Position numbers and translations under genes: made by a program. This document shows, one piece after another, positions 16,950-25,335 of a DNA stretch of 57,526 bases (the first letter of the stretch is position 1; every line of letters begins with the position of its first letter). Source of the DNA: Chitinimonas_A lacunae (GTDB lineage Bacteria > Pseudomonadota > Gammaproteobacteria > Burkholderiales > Chitinimonadaceae); NCBI RefSeq assembly GCF_042650885.1, contig NZ_JBHSBU010000004.1, positions 1 to 57,526 on the forward strand, given 5' to 3'. The notes under the pieces are model-generated. The model did not search any database and was not told the DNA's origin. It saw only the letters and a program-made list of their open reading frames with translations.

Positions 16950-18509
16950 GTGCTGGCCGGCTGGTCGCCAGCGGCGGCCGGTGCAGCAAAGGCCGTCGCG
17001 CCTTGGACGGCTCAGATCGAGCGCGCCGTAGGCATCCAGGGCGGCTGGGCAACGGCAGTCCCGGTCGACCAGCGCTTGACCGTGCCCTGGGCGTCGATGC
17101 ATGAGCGAAGCACATCGGCCGATGTGGCGTATCAGCCCGCTACGCCGGTCCATATCGAGTCGACGGCACTCTGGGTGCATCTCGTGCCGTGTACCGCCGC
17201 CACGCTACAACCCTGGCGCGACGGAGCTGCCGTCTCTCGCGGCGTCGAGTCCTCGGCATCCCCAGCGACACCCGTTCACCGTGTCAATTCGCTGCCGTGG
17301 CAGGAGGCACGCCGCGTCGGACTGGGCCGGGCACCGGTCCCGCCGCCCGTACCGCCAACTCCCACCCCCACGCCGGGGACGATCCCGCCGCCACCACCGG
17401 GCGGTTCGCTACCGACCCGGCTGCACCTGGCGCGCCGGATCGAGCCGGGCGCACCGGCACTACTATGGCTCGGCCGCGTCGACCCGGTCGGCATCCGCAT
17501 ACCCAATCTGAGGCTATATATCGTGATCAACAAAATCAGGATGTGGCGCGAGGGCGACGGCGCACCACTGGACCCAACGTCGCTGACGATTTCGACCGAT
17601 ATCGACTCCTGGTCGTGGTCCCTTTCTGCAGCATTGCCGGATCGGCAGTGCCAGCTATTGCGTCGGCGTAGCGGTGACCGGCCGATCGAGGTAGGCGTCG
17701 AAGTCAACGGCCTCGTTTGGCGCTTCGTCGTGACCGAGACCAGCGGGTCGAGGCAATTCGGCAGCGGCTCTGGCTCGATTACCGGCCGATCGCTCGCCGT
17801 TTATTTGTCGGGCGACTACGCGCCAAAACTGTCGCGATCAGCCTCGGCCCCGATCACGGCCCGACAAATTGCCGACCAGGCGCTGGAGAACACGGGTACC
17901 GCGCTCGACTGGACGATGGCCGACTGGCTTGTTCCACCCGGTTGCTGGTCGATCAGCGATGCCGCGCCGATGGATGTGATTACCCGGCTCGCCGAAGCGG
18001 CAGGCGGCACCGTGCTGGCCGGGCCGGATTTGTTGGCGCTGCGAGTGTCGCCGCGTTACCCGGTTCTGCCCTGGGAGATCGATGCCGCAACGCCCGATAT
18101 CGTCTTGCCGGCTGGGCCGGTCAAGGTCATCGGTTGGAATGATCGACACCTGCCGCGCTGCAATGCCGTGTTTGTCGCGGGCGACCGGGAAGGCGGCATC
18201 ATCGGTCACGTCCGCCGACACGGCACAGCGGGCGATCTGATCGCTCCCGATATCGCCGACACCCTGATCACCCATGTCGATGTAGCCCGGCAGCGCGGCC
18301 TTGCGGCACTCGCCGCGACCGGCCCGCAGGCCGATATCACCTTGCAGCTACCGATGCTCGCTGACCTGGGCCGCGTGCTGCCGAACCAGCTGCTTGAATT
18401 CGAGGACAGCGACGAGTCATGGCGCGGCCTGATCCGTAGCGTCTCGATCAACGTTCAATCGTCCGACAACATCTGGCAAACCCTTGGCGTCGAAAGGCAC
18501 TTCCTATGA
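16950..18509 (+). CDS. Tail tip protein, main part
   Basis: 519 residues from the first usable codon after the amber stop. Residues ~1-120 contain repeated short W-containing segments (LAGWSPAA, VAPWTAQ, TVPWASM, LQPWRDG, SLPWQEA), followed by a proline-rich linker (~120-150) and a folded C-terminal domain (NKIRMWREGDGAPLDP onward) that resembles gp27/gpD-like tail hub domains. No ribosome site precedes GTG 16950, which supports fusion with the preceding ORF. The gene overlaps the next by four bases. Confidence 0.6.
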   Translation: MLAGWSPAAAGAAKAVAPWTAQIERAVGIQGGWATAVPVDQRLTVPWASMHERSTSADVAYQPATPVHIESTALWVHLVPCTAATLQPWRDGAAVSRGVESSASPATPVHRVNSLPWQEARRVGLGRAPVPPPVPPTPTPTPGTIPPPPPGGSLPTRLHLARRIEPGAPALLWLGRVDPVGIRIPNLRLYIVINKIRMWREGDGAPLDPTSLTISTDIDSWSWSLSAALPDRQCQLLRRRSGDRPIEVGVEVNGLVWRFVVTETSGSRQFGSGSGSITGRSLAVYLSGDYAPKLSRSASAPITARQIADQALENTGTALDWTMADWLVPPGCWSISDAAPMDVITRLAEAAGGTVLAGPDLLALRVSPRYPVLPWEIDAATPDIVLPAGPVKVIGWNDRHLPRCNAVFVAGDREGGIIGHVRRHGTAGDLIAPDIADTLITHVDVARQRGLAALAATGPQADITLQLPMLADLGRVLPNQLLEFEDSDESWRGLIRSVSINVQSSDNIWQTLGVERHFL

Positions 18510-18736
18510 GCACCTGGAACGTTTGGATTCAGTTCAAGGAAATGCTGGCCAGCCCGGTGCGTCAGCATGCCCGCGTCGCTACCGTTCACGGCGACGGCAC
18601 GGTCACTGTGCAACTGCTCGGCGGCGGCTTACTGCGGGTGAGCGGCGAGGCCGAGGAGGGCGCCACCGTGTTTGTTCTGGGCGGCCGCATTGACGGACCA
18701 GCCCCCGATCTGCCAGCCCATCAAATCGAAGGCTAG
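18506..18736 (+). CDS. Small protein at the end of the tail cluster
   Basis: 76 residues. The centre (RQHARVATVHGDGTVTVQLLGGG, LRVSGEAEEGATVFVLGGRI) reads like a small OB-like beta barrel, as in tail-tip gene 'stubs' of other siphophages. ATGA overlap with the hub gene. Last gene before a strong terminator, so likely the end of the tail operon. Confidence 0.55.
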   Translation: MSTWNVWIQFKEMLASPVRQHARVATVHGDGTVTVQLLGGGLLRVSGEAEEGATVFVLGGRIDGPAPDLPAHQIEG

Positions 18737-18770
18737 CCCTCACCATTACCAGCAAGACTCACCACCACCA

Positions 18771-18799
18771 GCCCGGCCACTGTGCCGGGCTTTGTTTTT
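18771..18799 (+). terminator. Intrinsic terminator at end of tail operon
   Basis: GCCCGGC/GCCGGGC stem followed by TTTGTTTTT. Confidence 0.65.
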
Positions 18800-18816
18800 G
18801 AAAGGAGCAGGAAGAC

Positions 18817-19029
18817 ATGGACAAGCAAGAAATGGCGGCCGAAGCCGTTCGGGCTGCACCACCCGTTGGTGTGGCCGGTATCAGTCTGGCCGGGGTTGCA
18901 TTGGCCGACTGGGTGTTGATCGCCACGCTGATTTACACGGTCGTGCAGATCGGCTTCGTTGCCCAGAAATGGCACACCCACCGCCGACAGAATGCTGCGC
19001 CGTTCCAAGGGGGTGCCAGTGATGAATAA
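18817..19029 (+). CDS. Holin-like small membrane protein
   Basis: 70 residues. A hydrophobic stretch spans residues ~17-53 (VGVAGISLAGVALADWVLIATL...VVQIGFVA), long enough for one or two membrane segments, followed by a charged cytoplasmic tail (KWHTHRRQ). A GAAAGGAG ribosome site precedes the ATG. Size, charge layout and position after the tail genes fit a phage holin. It overlaps the next gene by eight bases. No endolysin gene was recognised beside it. Confidence 0.6.
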   Translation: MDKQEMAAEAVRAAPPVGVAGISLAGVALADWVLIATLIYTVVQIGFVAQKWHTHRRQNAAPFQGGASDE

Positions 19030-19332
19030 GCGCCGCCTTGTCGCCGCGACCGGCACCGGTGTGTTGGCCCTGGCTGGCGCGCTGATCCTGCCGTTTGAGG
19101 TCGCCGAGCAGCTACAGACCTTGGGCGACGAGCTGATCGGCAACATGAAAAGGATGGTTGCGGAGCTGAATCAACAGGCCGTGCGGACCGCAACCCGCCG
19201 CATCGACAAGGCCGAAAAGGACGCTGCCGAGCGCGCAGAACAAGCTGCCGCCGAAGTCCAGGCCGCCTACCGTGCAGTCGAGGAGGCAGAAGAGAACGAG
19301 GCGGCCAACCTGGTCGAGATCGAGCGCCTTAA
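19022..19332 (+). pseudogene. 5' part of a coiled-coil gene interrupted by the Tn3-family transposon
   Basis: The first ~103 residues of an original ~286-residue protein. The N-terminus (KRRLVAATGTGVLALAGALILP) looks like a membrane anchor or signal sequence, followed by a long charged coiled coil. The transposon inserts after codon 103; translation then continues into the inverted repeat and stops at 19369 (adding KGSAHETEKIVR). The remaining part resumes in the same frame at 23085. Its overlap with the holin-like gene suggests a role in lysis or envelope contact, but no spanin motif is clear. Confidence 0.75.
19328..19332. repeat. Left copy of 5-bp target duplication
   Basis: CTTAA directly left of the transposon; the identical CTTAA lies at 23080-23084 on its right. 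Five-base duplications are standard for Tn3-family insertion. Confidence 0.9.
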
Positions 19333-19370
19333 GGGGTCAGCTCACGAAACGGAAAAAATCGTACGCTAAG
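19333..19370. repeat. Left 38-bp inverted repeat of the transposon
   Basis: Begins GGGGTCAGCTCACGAAACGG and ends with TACGCTAAG; reverse complement identical to 23042-23079. Confidence 0.95.
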
Positions 19371-22335
19371 CCTCGCCTGGTATTCGTAGCGGCCGGAATT
19401 TGCCTTGCTCAACCTGCTTGTTCTGCCGCCAGATGTAGTCGCCGGTCAGGTTGATGTGCTCCCAGCCCAGCGGCGAAAGATGCGGTAGCAGGCGCTCGTC
19501 GATGTTCTTTCCCGTGTCGCGCAGCGCCTGGACTGCCCGTTCCAGGTAGACCGTGTTCCAAAGGATGATTGCCGCCACCACCAGGTTGAGGCCGCTCGCG
19601 CGGTAGCGTTGGTTCTCGAAACTGCGGTCACGGATTTCGCCGAGCCGGTTCAGGAACACAGCGCGAGCCAGCGCATTCTTGGCTTCACCCTTGTTCAAGC
19701 CAATCTGCACGCGACGGCGCAATTCGACATTCTGCATCCAGTCGAGCGCAAACAGCGTGCGCTCGATGCGTCCCAACTCGCGCAAGGCTACCGCCAGGCC
19801 ATTCTGGCGCGGGTAGCTGCCGAGTTTCCTGAGCATCAGCGAGGCCGTGACCGTGCCCTGCTTGATTGAGGCGGCTAGCCGCAGGATTTCGTCCCAATGG
19901 GCGCGGATGTGCTTCACGTTGACGTTGCCGCCGATCAGGCCGGCGAGCGTCGGGTACTGTTTGGCGTCGCCGTGGATATACAGGCGCTTGTCGGCCAAGT
20001 CGCGGATGCGCGGAGCGAAGCGAAAGCCCAGCAGGTACATCAGCGCAAACAGGTGATCGGTGAAACCGGCCGTGTCGGTGTAGTGCTCCTCGATGCGCAG
20101 GTCGGATTCGTGATACAGCAGCCCGTCCAGGACGTGGGTGGCATCGCGCACCGTGGCATTGATGACCTTGGTGTGAAACGGCGCGTACTGGTCGGAGATG
20201 TGGGTATAGAACTGCACGCCCGGTTCCTGACCGTACTTCAGGTTCACCTGGCCGGCAGCTTGGCCACGGCCGCCGGCCTTGAAGTTCTGGCCGTCCGATG
20301 ACGACGTGGTACCGTCTCCCCAGTAGGCGGCGAAGGGTTGGCGGAACTGGGCATTGACCAGCTCGGCCAGACCCGCCGAATAGGTGTCGTCGCGGATGTG
20401 CCACGCTTGCAACCACGTCAGTTTGGCGTAGGTCACACCGGGGCAGGACTCGGCCATCTTGGAGAGGCCCAGATTGATGGCATCGGCCAGGATGGTCGTC
20501 AGCAGCAGATGCTGGTCTTCGGTTGGTGCGTCACTCTTGAGGTGCTTGAAATGGCGGCTGAAGCCGGTCCAGCCATCGACTTCCAAAAGCAGGTCGGTGA
20601 TCTTCAGATGCGGCAGCAGGTTGTACGCCTGCTGCATCAGCGCCTCGGCCTCGTCGGGCACGGCGTTGTCCAGCGGAGAAATCTTGATTCGCCCGGTGCT
20701 GGTGATGGCCGCACTGGGTAATTCGTTAGCGGCGGCCAGCCGCTCGACTGTCGCCAGTTGCTCTTGTAGCACCGCAAGCCGGGCTTCCAGAAAGCGTTCG
20801 CAGTCGGTATCGACGGCCAAGCCCAATTCACGTTGGTCGCGCTGCACCGCGAAACGCGGCGGCGGCAACAGGTAGTCCTCGAAATCCTTGAACTGGCGCG
20901 ATCCCTGCACCCAGATGTCGCCGGAGCGCAGTGAGTTCTTCAACTCGGACAGCACGCACAGCTCATAGAAACGCCGGTCAAATCCATCTTCCGTGCGCAC
21001 CAGGCTTTCCCAGCGCTTGCGAACGAACGACGTGGGCGCGTCGTCAGGCACTTTGCGCGCCTGACGGTCGTTCATTCCTTTGAGCACTTCGACGCCGGCC
21101 AGCAGTTCGCGCGCTGCCGGCGCGGCCTTCATGGTTAGCGCTTCCAGCAGGGTCGGCGTGTAGCGCCGGAGCTGGGTGAAGCCGTCGCCGACCAGGGACA
21201 GAAAATCGAAGTCTTCCGGCCGGGCCAGCGTTTCCGCTTCAGAAATACTTTCGCTGAACGCATCCCAGGGGATGATCGCCTCGATGGCGGCGAACGGATC
21301 GTCGCCCGACTGCTTCGCTTCTAGCAGGGCGCGACCGATGCGCGAGTACAGCCGCACCTTGTCGTTGATCGCCTTGCCGGACTGCTGGAAACGGTCGGCA
21401 TGGTTGCGTTTGGCCTTGCTGAACAGCGTACCCATGAAACGGTCGTGCAAGTCGATGATCTCATCGATCAGCGTGGCACGGGTATCGAGGATCACCGCGA
21501 CCAGGGTCGCAAAGCGACGGCTCGGCTCTAGGTCGCGCAGGTGCTGGGCTGTCATCTGTCCGCCTTCGCGGGCGAGCTTCAGCAGGCGGTTTTGGTGAAT
21601 GACGTGTTCTAGGCCGCCTGGCAGCGCCAGGTCGCGGATGGTCTTCAGCCGTTCCAGGTGGGCCAATACATGCTTGGGCTTCGGCGGGCCGGGCGGCTGG
21701 CATAGCCAGATTAGCCCGCTGCCCTTGGTGCCCTCGCGGATCGACAGCAGCCCGTCAAGCGCACCGCGGTGGAAATCAGCGAGCGGCGCGGTGAGCGCCT
21801 CATAGACCCGGCGCGTGCCGCGTGTCAGCGCCTCGCTGCACACGCGCTCGATGACATCGACGGTCGGAAGGATGATGCGTGCCTGCCGCAGCAGCTCGAC
21901 CAGCGCTTCGGCCAGCACGATACCCCGGTCGGTCTGCTGGGCCAGATCAGCGAGCTGGTGGACGAAGTGCCGATAGTCCGCGACAGCGAACGGCTTCAGC
22001 TTTAGCCACGCCTGCAATTCCAACAGATGCTCGCGCCTCGTTTCCGGCCGCTGCGCGTATTGCGGCCAGATGTCCGGCTCGATGCGCAATTGGCGACTGA
22101 CGATGTTCAGCAGGGAGGCGGGGGGATCTGCGTCAGTCGGCAGGGCAAAGCCTGGATAGCGTAGGTAGCACAACTGCACCGCGAAGCCGAGGCGGTTGTG
22201 ACTGCCGCGCCGCTGGTGAATCACAGACAGGTCGGGTTCGGCAAAGGTGTAATGCTGGATGAGTTCGTCGTCGGTGGCCGGGAAAGCGAGCAGGCCAATA
22301 CGCTCGGCGGGCGTCAGCAGATTGCGGCGCGGCAT
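19366..22335 (-). CDS. tnpA: Tn3-family transposase
   Basis: 989 residues, the usual full length for this family. The N-terminal part (RRNLLTPAERIGLLAFPATD, with the 'RR.NRLGFAVQLCYLRYPG' region) binds the inverted repeats; the C-terminal half holds the DDE catalytic domain, with the YWGDGTTSSSDGQ aspartate, a second aspartate in the TDTAGFTDHLFAL area and the glutamate in ILWNTVYLERAV. The protein performs replicative transposition. Its stop lies inside the left inverted repeat. It starts two bases after the tnpR stop, so tnpR and tnpA form one leftward unit. Confidence 0.96.
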   Translation of the reverse strand: MPRRNLLTPAERIGLLAFPATDDELIQHYTFAEPDLSVIHQRRGSHNRLGFAVQLCYLRYPGFALPTDADPPASLLNIVSRQLRIEPDIWPQYAQRPETRREHLLELQAWLKLKPFAVADYRHFVHQLADLAQQTDRGIVLAEALVELLRQARIILPTVDVIERVCSEALTRGTRRVYEALTAPLADFHRGALDGLLSIREGTKGSGLIWLCQPPGPPKPKHVLAHLERLKTIRDLALPGGLEHVIHQNRLLKLAREGGQMTAQHLRDLEPSRRFATLVAVILDTRATLIDEIIDLHDRFMGTLFSKAKRNHADRFQQSGKAINDKVRLYSRIGRALLEAKQSGDDPFAAIEAIIPWDAFSESISEAETLARPEDFDFLSLVGDGFTQLRRYTPTLLEALTMKAAPAARELLAGVEVLKGMNDRQARKVPDDAPTSFVRKRWESLVRTEDGFDRRFYELCVLSELKNSLRSGDIWVQGSRQFKDFEDYLLPPPRFAVQRDQRELGLAVDTDCERFLEARLAVLQEQLATVERLAAANELPSAAITSTGRIKISPLDNAVPDEAEALMQQAYNLLPHLKITDLLLEVDGWTGFSRHFKHLKSDAPTEDQHLLLTTILADAINLGLSKMAESCPGVTYAKLTWLQAWHIRDDTYSAGLAELVNAQFRQPFAAYWGDGTTSSSDGQNFKAGGRGQAAGQVNLKYGQEPGVQFYTHISDQYAPFHTKVINATVRDATHVLDGLLYHESDLRIEEHYTDTAGFTDHLFALMYLLGFRFAPRIRDLADKRLYIHGDAKQYPTLAGLIGGNVNVKHIRAHWDEILRLAASIKQGTVTASLMLRKLGSYPRQNGLAVALRELGRIERTLFALDWMQNVELRRRVQIGLNKGEAKNALARAVFLNRLGEIRDRSFENQRYRASGLNLVVAAIILWNTVYLERAVQALRDTGKNIDERLLPHLSPLGWEHINLTGDYIWRQNKQVEQGKFRPLRIPGEA

Positions 22336-22337
22336 GG

Positions 22338-22898
22338 TCAGTCGTCCGTTTTCAGGTACTGGTAGAGGGTTTCGCGGCTGATGCCGAACTCGCGGGCGAG
22401 CTGCGCCTTCTTCTCGCCGGCAGCGGTGCGACGGCGCAGTTCGGCCACCCGCTCCGGCGCGAGCGCCTTCTTGCGACCCCGGTAGGCTCCGCGCTGCCTA
22501 GCGAGCGCGATGCCCTCGCGCTGCCGTTCGCGGATCAGGGCGCGCTCGAACTCGGCGAACGCGCCCATCACCGACAGCATCAGATTCGCTATCGGCGAGT
22601 CCTCCCCGGTGAAGGTCAGGTGCTCCTTGACGAATTCGATGCGCACGCCGCGCTGAGTGAGACCCTGCACCAGGCAGCGCAGGTCATCGAGGTTGCGCGC
22701 GAGACGATCCATGCTGTGCACCACCACCGTGTCGCCTTCGCGCACGAACCCGAGCAGCGCATCGAGCTGTGTACGCTGCGTGTCCTTGCCCGATGCCTTA
22801 TCGGTGAACACCTTGTCTACCTGGACGTGTTCGAGCTGCCGTTCCGGGTTCTGGTCGAAACTGCTGACGCGAACGTAGCCGATGCGATGCCCCTGCAA
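22338..22898 (-). CDS. tnpR: Serine resolvase of the Tn21 type
   Basis: 186 residues from a TTG at 22898, preceded by GGGAGG; an ATG at 22958 would add 20 residues without family support. The catalytic serine is S12 in RIGYVRVSSFDQN. The motifs VVVHSMDRLARNLDDLR and AFAEFERALIRERQREGIALA and a C-terminal helix-turn-helix (LAREFGISRETLYQYL) are diagnostic. It resolves cointegrates at the res site upstream. 186 residues is exactly the usual Tn21 resolvase length. Confidence 0.94.
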   Translation of the reverse strand: MQGHRIGYVRVSSFDQNPERQLEHVQVDKVFTDKASGKDTQRTQLDALLGFVREGDTVVVHSMDRLARNLDDLRCLVQGLTQRGVRIEFVKEHLTFTGEDSPIANLMLSVMGAFAEFERALIRERQREGIALARQRGAYRGRKKALAPERVAELRRRTAAGEKKAQLAREFGISRETLYQYLKTDD

Positions 22899-23041
22899 GA
22901 TGCCTCCCGAGCTGAAAGTGTCAGGCAGAAATCTATGGCCTTGCGCGGCATGCGTCAAGAAATTGAAAAATCGGCTCTATCCTGACGTTTTCGACTGGGT
23001 CGGCCTGACATCAAGTTAGGGTGTACCTCAGCCGGACATGG
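22899..23041. promoter_or_regulatory. Resolution (res) and promoter region of the transposon
   Basis: The only non-coding interval of the transposon between tnpR and the right end. It contains several TGAC/GTCA and TGTC/GACA half-sites, as expected for resolvase sub-sites, and would also carry the tnpR promoter. Sub-site boundaries cannot be fixed by eye. Confidence 0.5.
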
Positions 23042-23079
23042 CTTAGCGTACGATTTTTTCCGTTTCGTGAGCTGACCCC
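23042..23079. repeat. Right 38-bp inverted repeat of the transposon
   Basis: Begins CTTAGCGTACGATTTTTTCC; perfect reverse complement of 19333-19370. Confidence 0.95.
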
Positions 23080-23084
23080 CTTAA
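23080..23084. repeat. Right copy of 5-bp target duplication
   Basis: CTTAA, matching 19328-19332. Confidence 0.9.
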
Positions 23085-23634
23085 CGCCGAGCTGGAAGCC
23101 CAGCGGCAGGCGGCTGTCGAACAGGAAAAGCGGCACGACCACCTCTTGATCGAACTTGCCAGGGCCGACGGGGAGATCCGGCGCCAGCTCGACGAGATCG
23201 AGCGTCTACGGGAGCGGGTCGGGGAGCTGGAGAAGGAGGGCGCGGCCGCCAAGGCGCTGGCCGCCTCGGCCGAGAAGGACAAGATCGACGCTCGCGCCGC
23301 GGAGCACGCCGCCCAGGCACGTGCGGCAGAGCTTATCGCCACCGCCCAGGTGCTCAAGGCCGAGCTGGCAGAAGAACGGCAGGCCCGCGAGCGTGCCGAG
23401 GCCCGGGCCGGTGAGTGGGACAAATGGGCCAAAGCGCACGCCGCAACGGCGGCGCCGACGTCAACGTCGGAAGCCGAGCCTCTGCCCGCCGCAGAGGGAG
23501 CCCGCAAAGGAAAGACGGCGAAGGCCAGGACGGCCCTGGCCGCCGGCGGCCAGGGCGAGTTCGAGGCGGGTGGATTTGCTACGCCGACCGCCGCGCCCGC
23601 CGCCAAGAAACCACGCGCAGGCAAACCGACATGA
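23085..23634 (+). pseudogene. 3' part of the coiled-coil gene interrupted by the transposon
   Basis: After removal of the transposon and one CTTAA copy, the frame from 19022 continues here without a break (…EIERL-N-AELEAQRQ…) for another ~182 residues. The part is almost wholly coiled coil (DEIERLRERVGELEKEG and similar) and ends in an Ala/Lys/Pro-rich tail. A start inside this piece is available (an ATC/TTG area near 23146) so a shortened protein could still be made. The coiled-coil style is like KfrA-type plasmid proteins, but the N-terminal part does not match KfrA. Confidence 0.75.
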
Positions 23635-23849
23635 AAATCCGTCTGATGGGACCGCCCGACATCGTCCGCGCTTGGCGCGCTATGCTTGAGCAGGAATATG
23701 GCATCGTCGGCGCCGAATACCCAAATCGCGGCAGCAACGATGTTCGCGCCTATTTCGACCTGGACGACCGGGTTGCCGCGTCGATCGCGGGCCTGTCCAC
23801 GACTGCCGGCACTGGCATCGCCGTGAAGAAAGGGAACAAGGCACGCTGA
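23631..23849 (+). CDS. Small phage protein, DUF3970-like
   Basis: 72 residues: KIRLMGPPDIVRAWRAMLEQ followed by a VGAEYPNRGSNDVRAYFDLD strand region. This length and pattern (a strand, an 'A' helix, then EYPNRG and a V-R-x-Y-x-D strand) resemble a small phage family found beside structural genes. It overlaps the interrupted coiled-coil gene by ATGA, so both are in one transcript; the transposon will be polar on it unless transcription enters from inside. Function unknown. Confidence 0.6.
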   Translation: MKIRLMGPPDIVRAWRAMLEQEYGIVGAEYPNRGSNDVRAYFDLDDRVAASIAGLSTTAGTGIAVKKGNKAR

Positions 23850-23908
23850 TCGGTCTTCCGACACTGACGTCGACGCCGATCAACCAGTCCAATCCAACAG
23901 GGGGTAAC

Positions 23909-24631
23909 ATGGCTCAAACACAAACTGCCAACCGAGAAAGCGTTAGTGCTAACGCCCGCCGGCAAGCTGTCTTTGCTGAGAAGATGAGGGCCGCAGGGCG
24001 CAAGCGAATCGCTCTATGGCTCACCTCTGACGAAGAGAGACTGGTCCGCCGACTGCTAGAGCAGCGGCAGACAGAACTCCAACTTGAAAGCGAGTTCGGG
24101 GTAAAGATTGACCCCCAGGCCGCGCACCAGATACCGACCAGCCTCAGGGACTTCACCATTCAGGAAGTGTCCCCGACCATGGCCAGCAAGATGGTTCGCC
24201 TCTGGCATTCGGCACTTCCCAACATCCCTGCGACCAACATCCAGCGCAACCGGCGTTACGCCTGCTTCGCTCTGGTTTGCAACGGATATGCGTATGCGAT
24301 TGCGGTCTACTCCTCCCCGGTGAATCGCCACCTTGATGATGGTGCGACGGTGGAGCTTCGCCGATTGGCCATATCAGACAAGTGTCCCCGGAACACAGCA
24401 ACTTGGTTTATGGCTCGCTGCGAGAAGCAGCTTCAATCAAAAATGCCCGAAATTAAGCGGCTTGTGAGTTATCAGGACACGACCAAACACACGGGCACCA
24501 TCTACAAGGCCGGCAACTGGCACAATGCCGCTGACGTGCGTTATGTGTCTTGGGCACGTACACGCACTGACCGCGCCCCATCACAAAGCAAGTCTGCCAA
24601 GGTGCGGTGGGAAAAGCAGTTGAATAGTTAG
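23909..24631 (+). CDS. Mom-family DNA adenine modification protein with an extra N-terminal domain
   Basis: 240 residues. Residues ~85-240 match the pattern of phage Mu Mom: EVS near the domain start, then VELRRLAISDKCPRNTATWF, PEIKRLVSYQDT and HTGTIYKAGNWHNAADV. Mom proteins have an acetyltransferase fold and turn adenine into an acetamido-adenine, protecting phage DNA from many restriction enzymes. Residues ~1-60 (RKRIALWLTSDEERLVRRLLEQ) look like a small ribbon-helix-helix DNA-binding unit, not present in Mu Mom. A GGGGGT ribosome site precedes the ATG. No com-like zinc-finger gene precedes it. Followed by its own terminator. Confidence 0.68.
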   Translation: MAQTQTANRESVSANARRQAVFAEKMRAAGRKRIALWLTSDEERLVRRLLEQRQTELQLESEFGVKIDPQAAHQIPTSLRDFTIQEVSPTMASKMVRLWHSALPNIPATNIQRNRRYACFALVCNGYAYAIAVYSSPVNRHLDDGATVELRRLAISDKCPRNTATWFMARCEKQLQSKMPEIKRLVSYQDTTKHTGTIYKAGNWHNAADVRYVSWARTRTDRAPSQSKSAKVRWEKQLNS

Positions 24632-24655
24632 ATCCAGATCGCCAGCATCACAACA

Positions 24656-24680
24656 CCCGGCCAACGCCGGGTTTTATTTT
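24656..24680 (+). terminator. Terminator after the Mom-like gene
   Basis: CCCGGC/GCCGGG stem followed by TTTTATTTT. Confidence 0.65.
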
Positions 24681-24754
24681 GCCTTCGTGAAGCCATCTCC
24701 CCCACAGCATTACGTCAAATAGCCATAACCAATAACGGTTATTAGGCAGCGTCA

Positions 24755-25171
24755 ATGCAGATACACTATTCCCATAGGAATTTCCCCGAGCACACCAACA
24801 TGGCGCCCGAACGCATCGATTGCTGGATCATCCAAGTACGCGGAACGCGAATCAAATGGCAGCTAGCCTATCTTCAACAGCATGACGAGTGCTTTCTGAC
24901 GGCGCACACCAAGCTCGGGGCACTTCATCGAGCCGCGAAGCTTTCCACGGAAGCGTTGGCGATCGAGTTCTGCAAAGCAGTCACGAAAACCATGCTGAAG
25001 CGGCACGGTGGCCAGGTGGAGCTGGTGGTAGAGAAGAGCTTTCTTGCCAAGAAAGAGAAATTCGACGATGACCTGGTCAGGGCAAGGATTGAGGAAGGAA
25101 ATTTCGCGCCGAACAGGACGCCGCTGAGCGCAAAAATAGACCCCCAGCGCGCGCTGGCTGGGGGCGAATAA
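24755..25171 (+). CDS. Unrecognised protein
   Basis: 138 residues from ATG 24755; the ATG at 24800 (MAPERIDCWIIQVRG) is an equally good start, as neither has a clear ribosome site. Moderately basic, with a helical second half (ALHRAAKLSTEALAIEFCKAV). A 6-bp inverted repeat (ATAACC/GGTTAT, 24725-24742) lies just upstream and might be an operator. Its own terminator follows. It stands alone between the Mom-like gene and the solitary transposon end. No function can be given. Confidence 0.55.
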   Translation: MQIHYSHRNFPEHTNMAPERIDCWIIQVRGTRIKWQLAYLQQHDECFLTAHTKLGALHRAAKLSTEALAIEFCKAVTKTMLKRHGGQVELVVEKSFLAKKEKFDDDLVRARIEEGNFAPNRTPLSAKIDPQRALAGGE

Positions 25172-25194
25172 GGGATTGAGTAACAGCAAACTAC

Positions 25195-25223
25195 AAAAGC
25201 CCCAGGACTGATGTGGGGCTTTT
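25195..25223 (+). terminator. Terminator after the unknown gene at 24755
   Basis: AAAAGCCCC/GGGGCTTTT stem with an 11-base loop; symmetrical and so able to act on both strands. Confidence 0.7.
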
Positions 25224-25335
25224 ACCATTGGCCCGGTCTCTCCGGAGGCCGAGTCAATGGCGGCCGCTACTGTACGCACATCCAGCCAATCAGGCAAATT
25301 CATGACGATGGAGTCGCTATGAGTGCCTAGCGAGG

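Larger units (their letters stand above)
19333..23079. mobile_element. Tn3-family transposon carrying only tnpA and tnpR
   Basis: 3747 bp bounded by identical 38-bp inverted repeats (GGGGTCAGCTCACG...TACGCTAAG) and a 5-bp target duplication. It encodes a full-length transposase and a Tn21-type resolvase, both leftward, with a resolution site between tnpR and the right end. No passenger genes. The intact ends and duplicated target indicate a recent insertion. It interrupts a coiled-coil gene next to the holin-like gene. The repeat end GGAAAAAATCGTACGCTAAG is like that of the Tn21/Tn1721 branch. Confidence 0.95.

Noticed and set aside
22338..22898. Serine recombinase considered as a phage integrase
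   Set aside because: Length, motifs and position inside perfect transposon ends identify it as the Tn21-type resolvase.
23085..23634. Coiled-coil part considered as a KfrA plasmid protein
   Set aside because: After rejoining with the 5' part the protein starts with a hydrophobic segment and lacks the KfrA DNA-binding domain.
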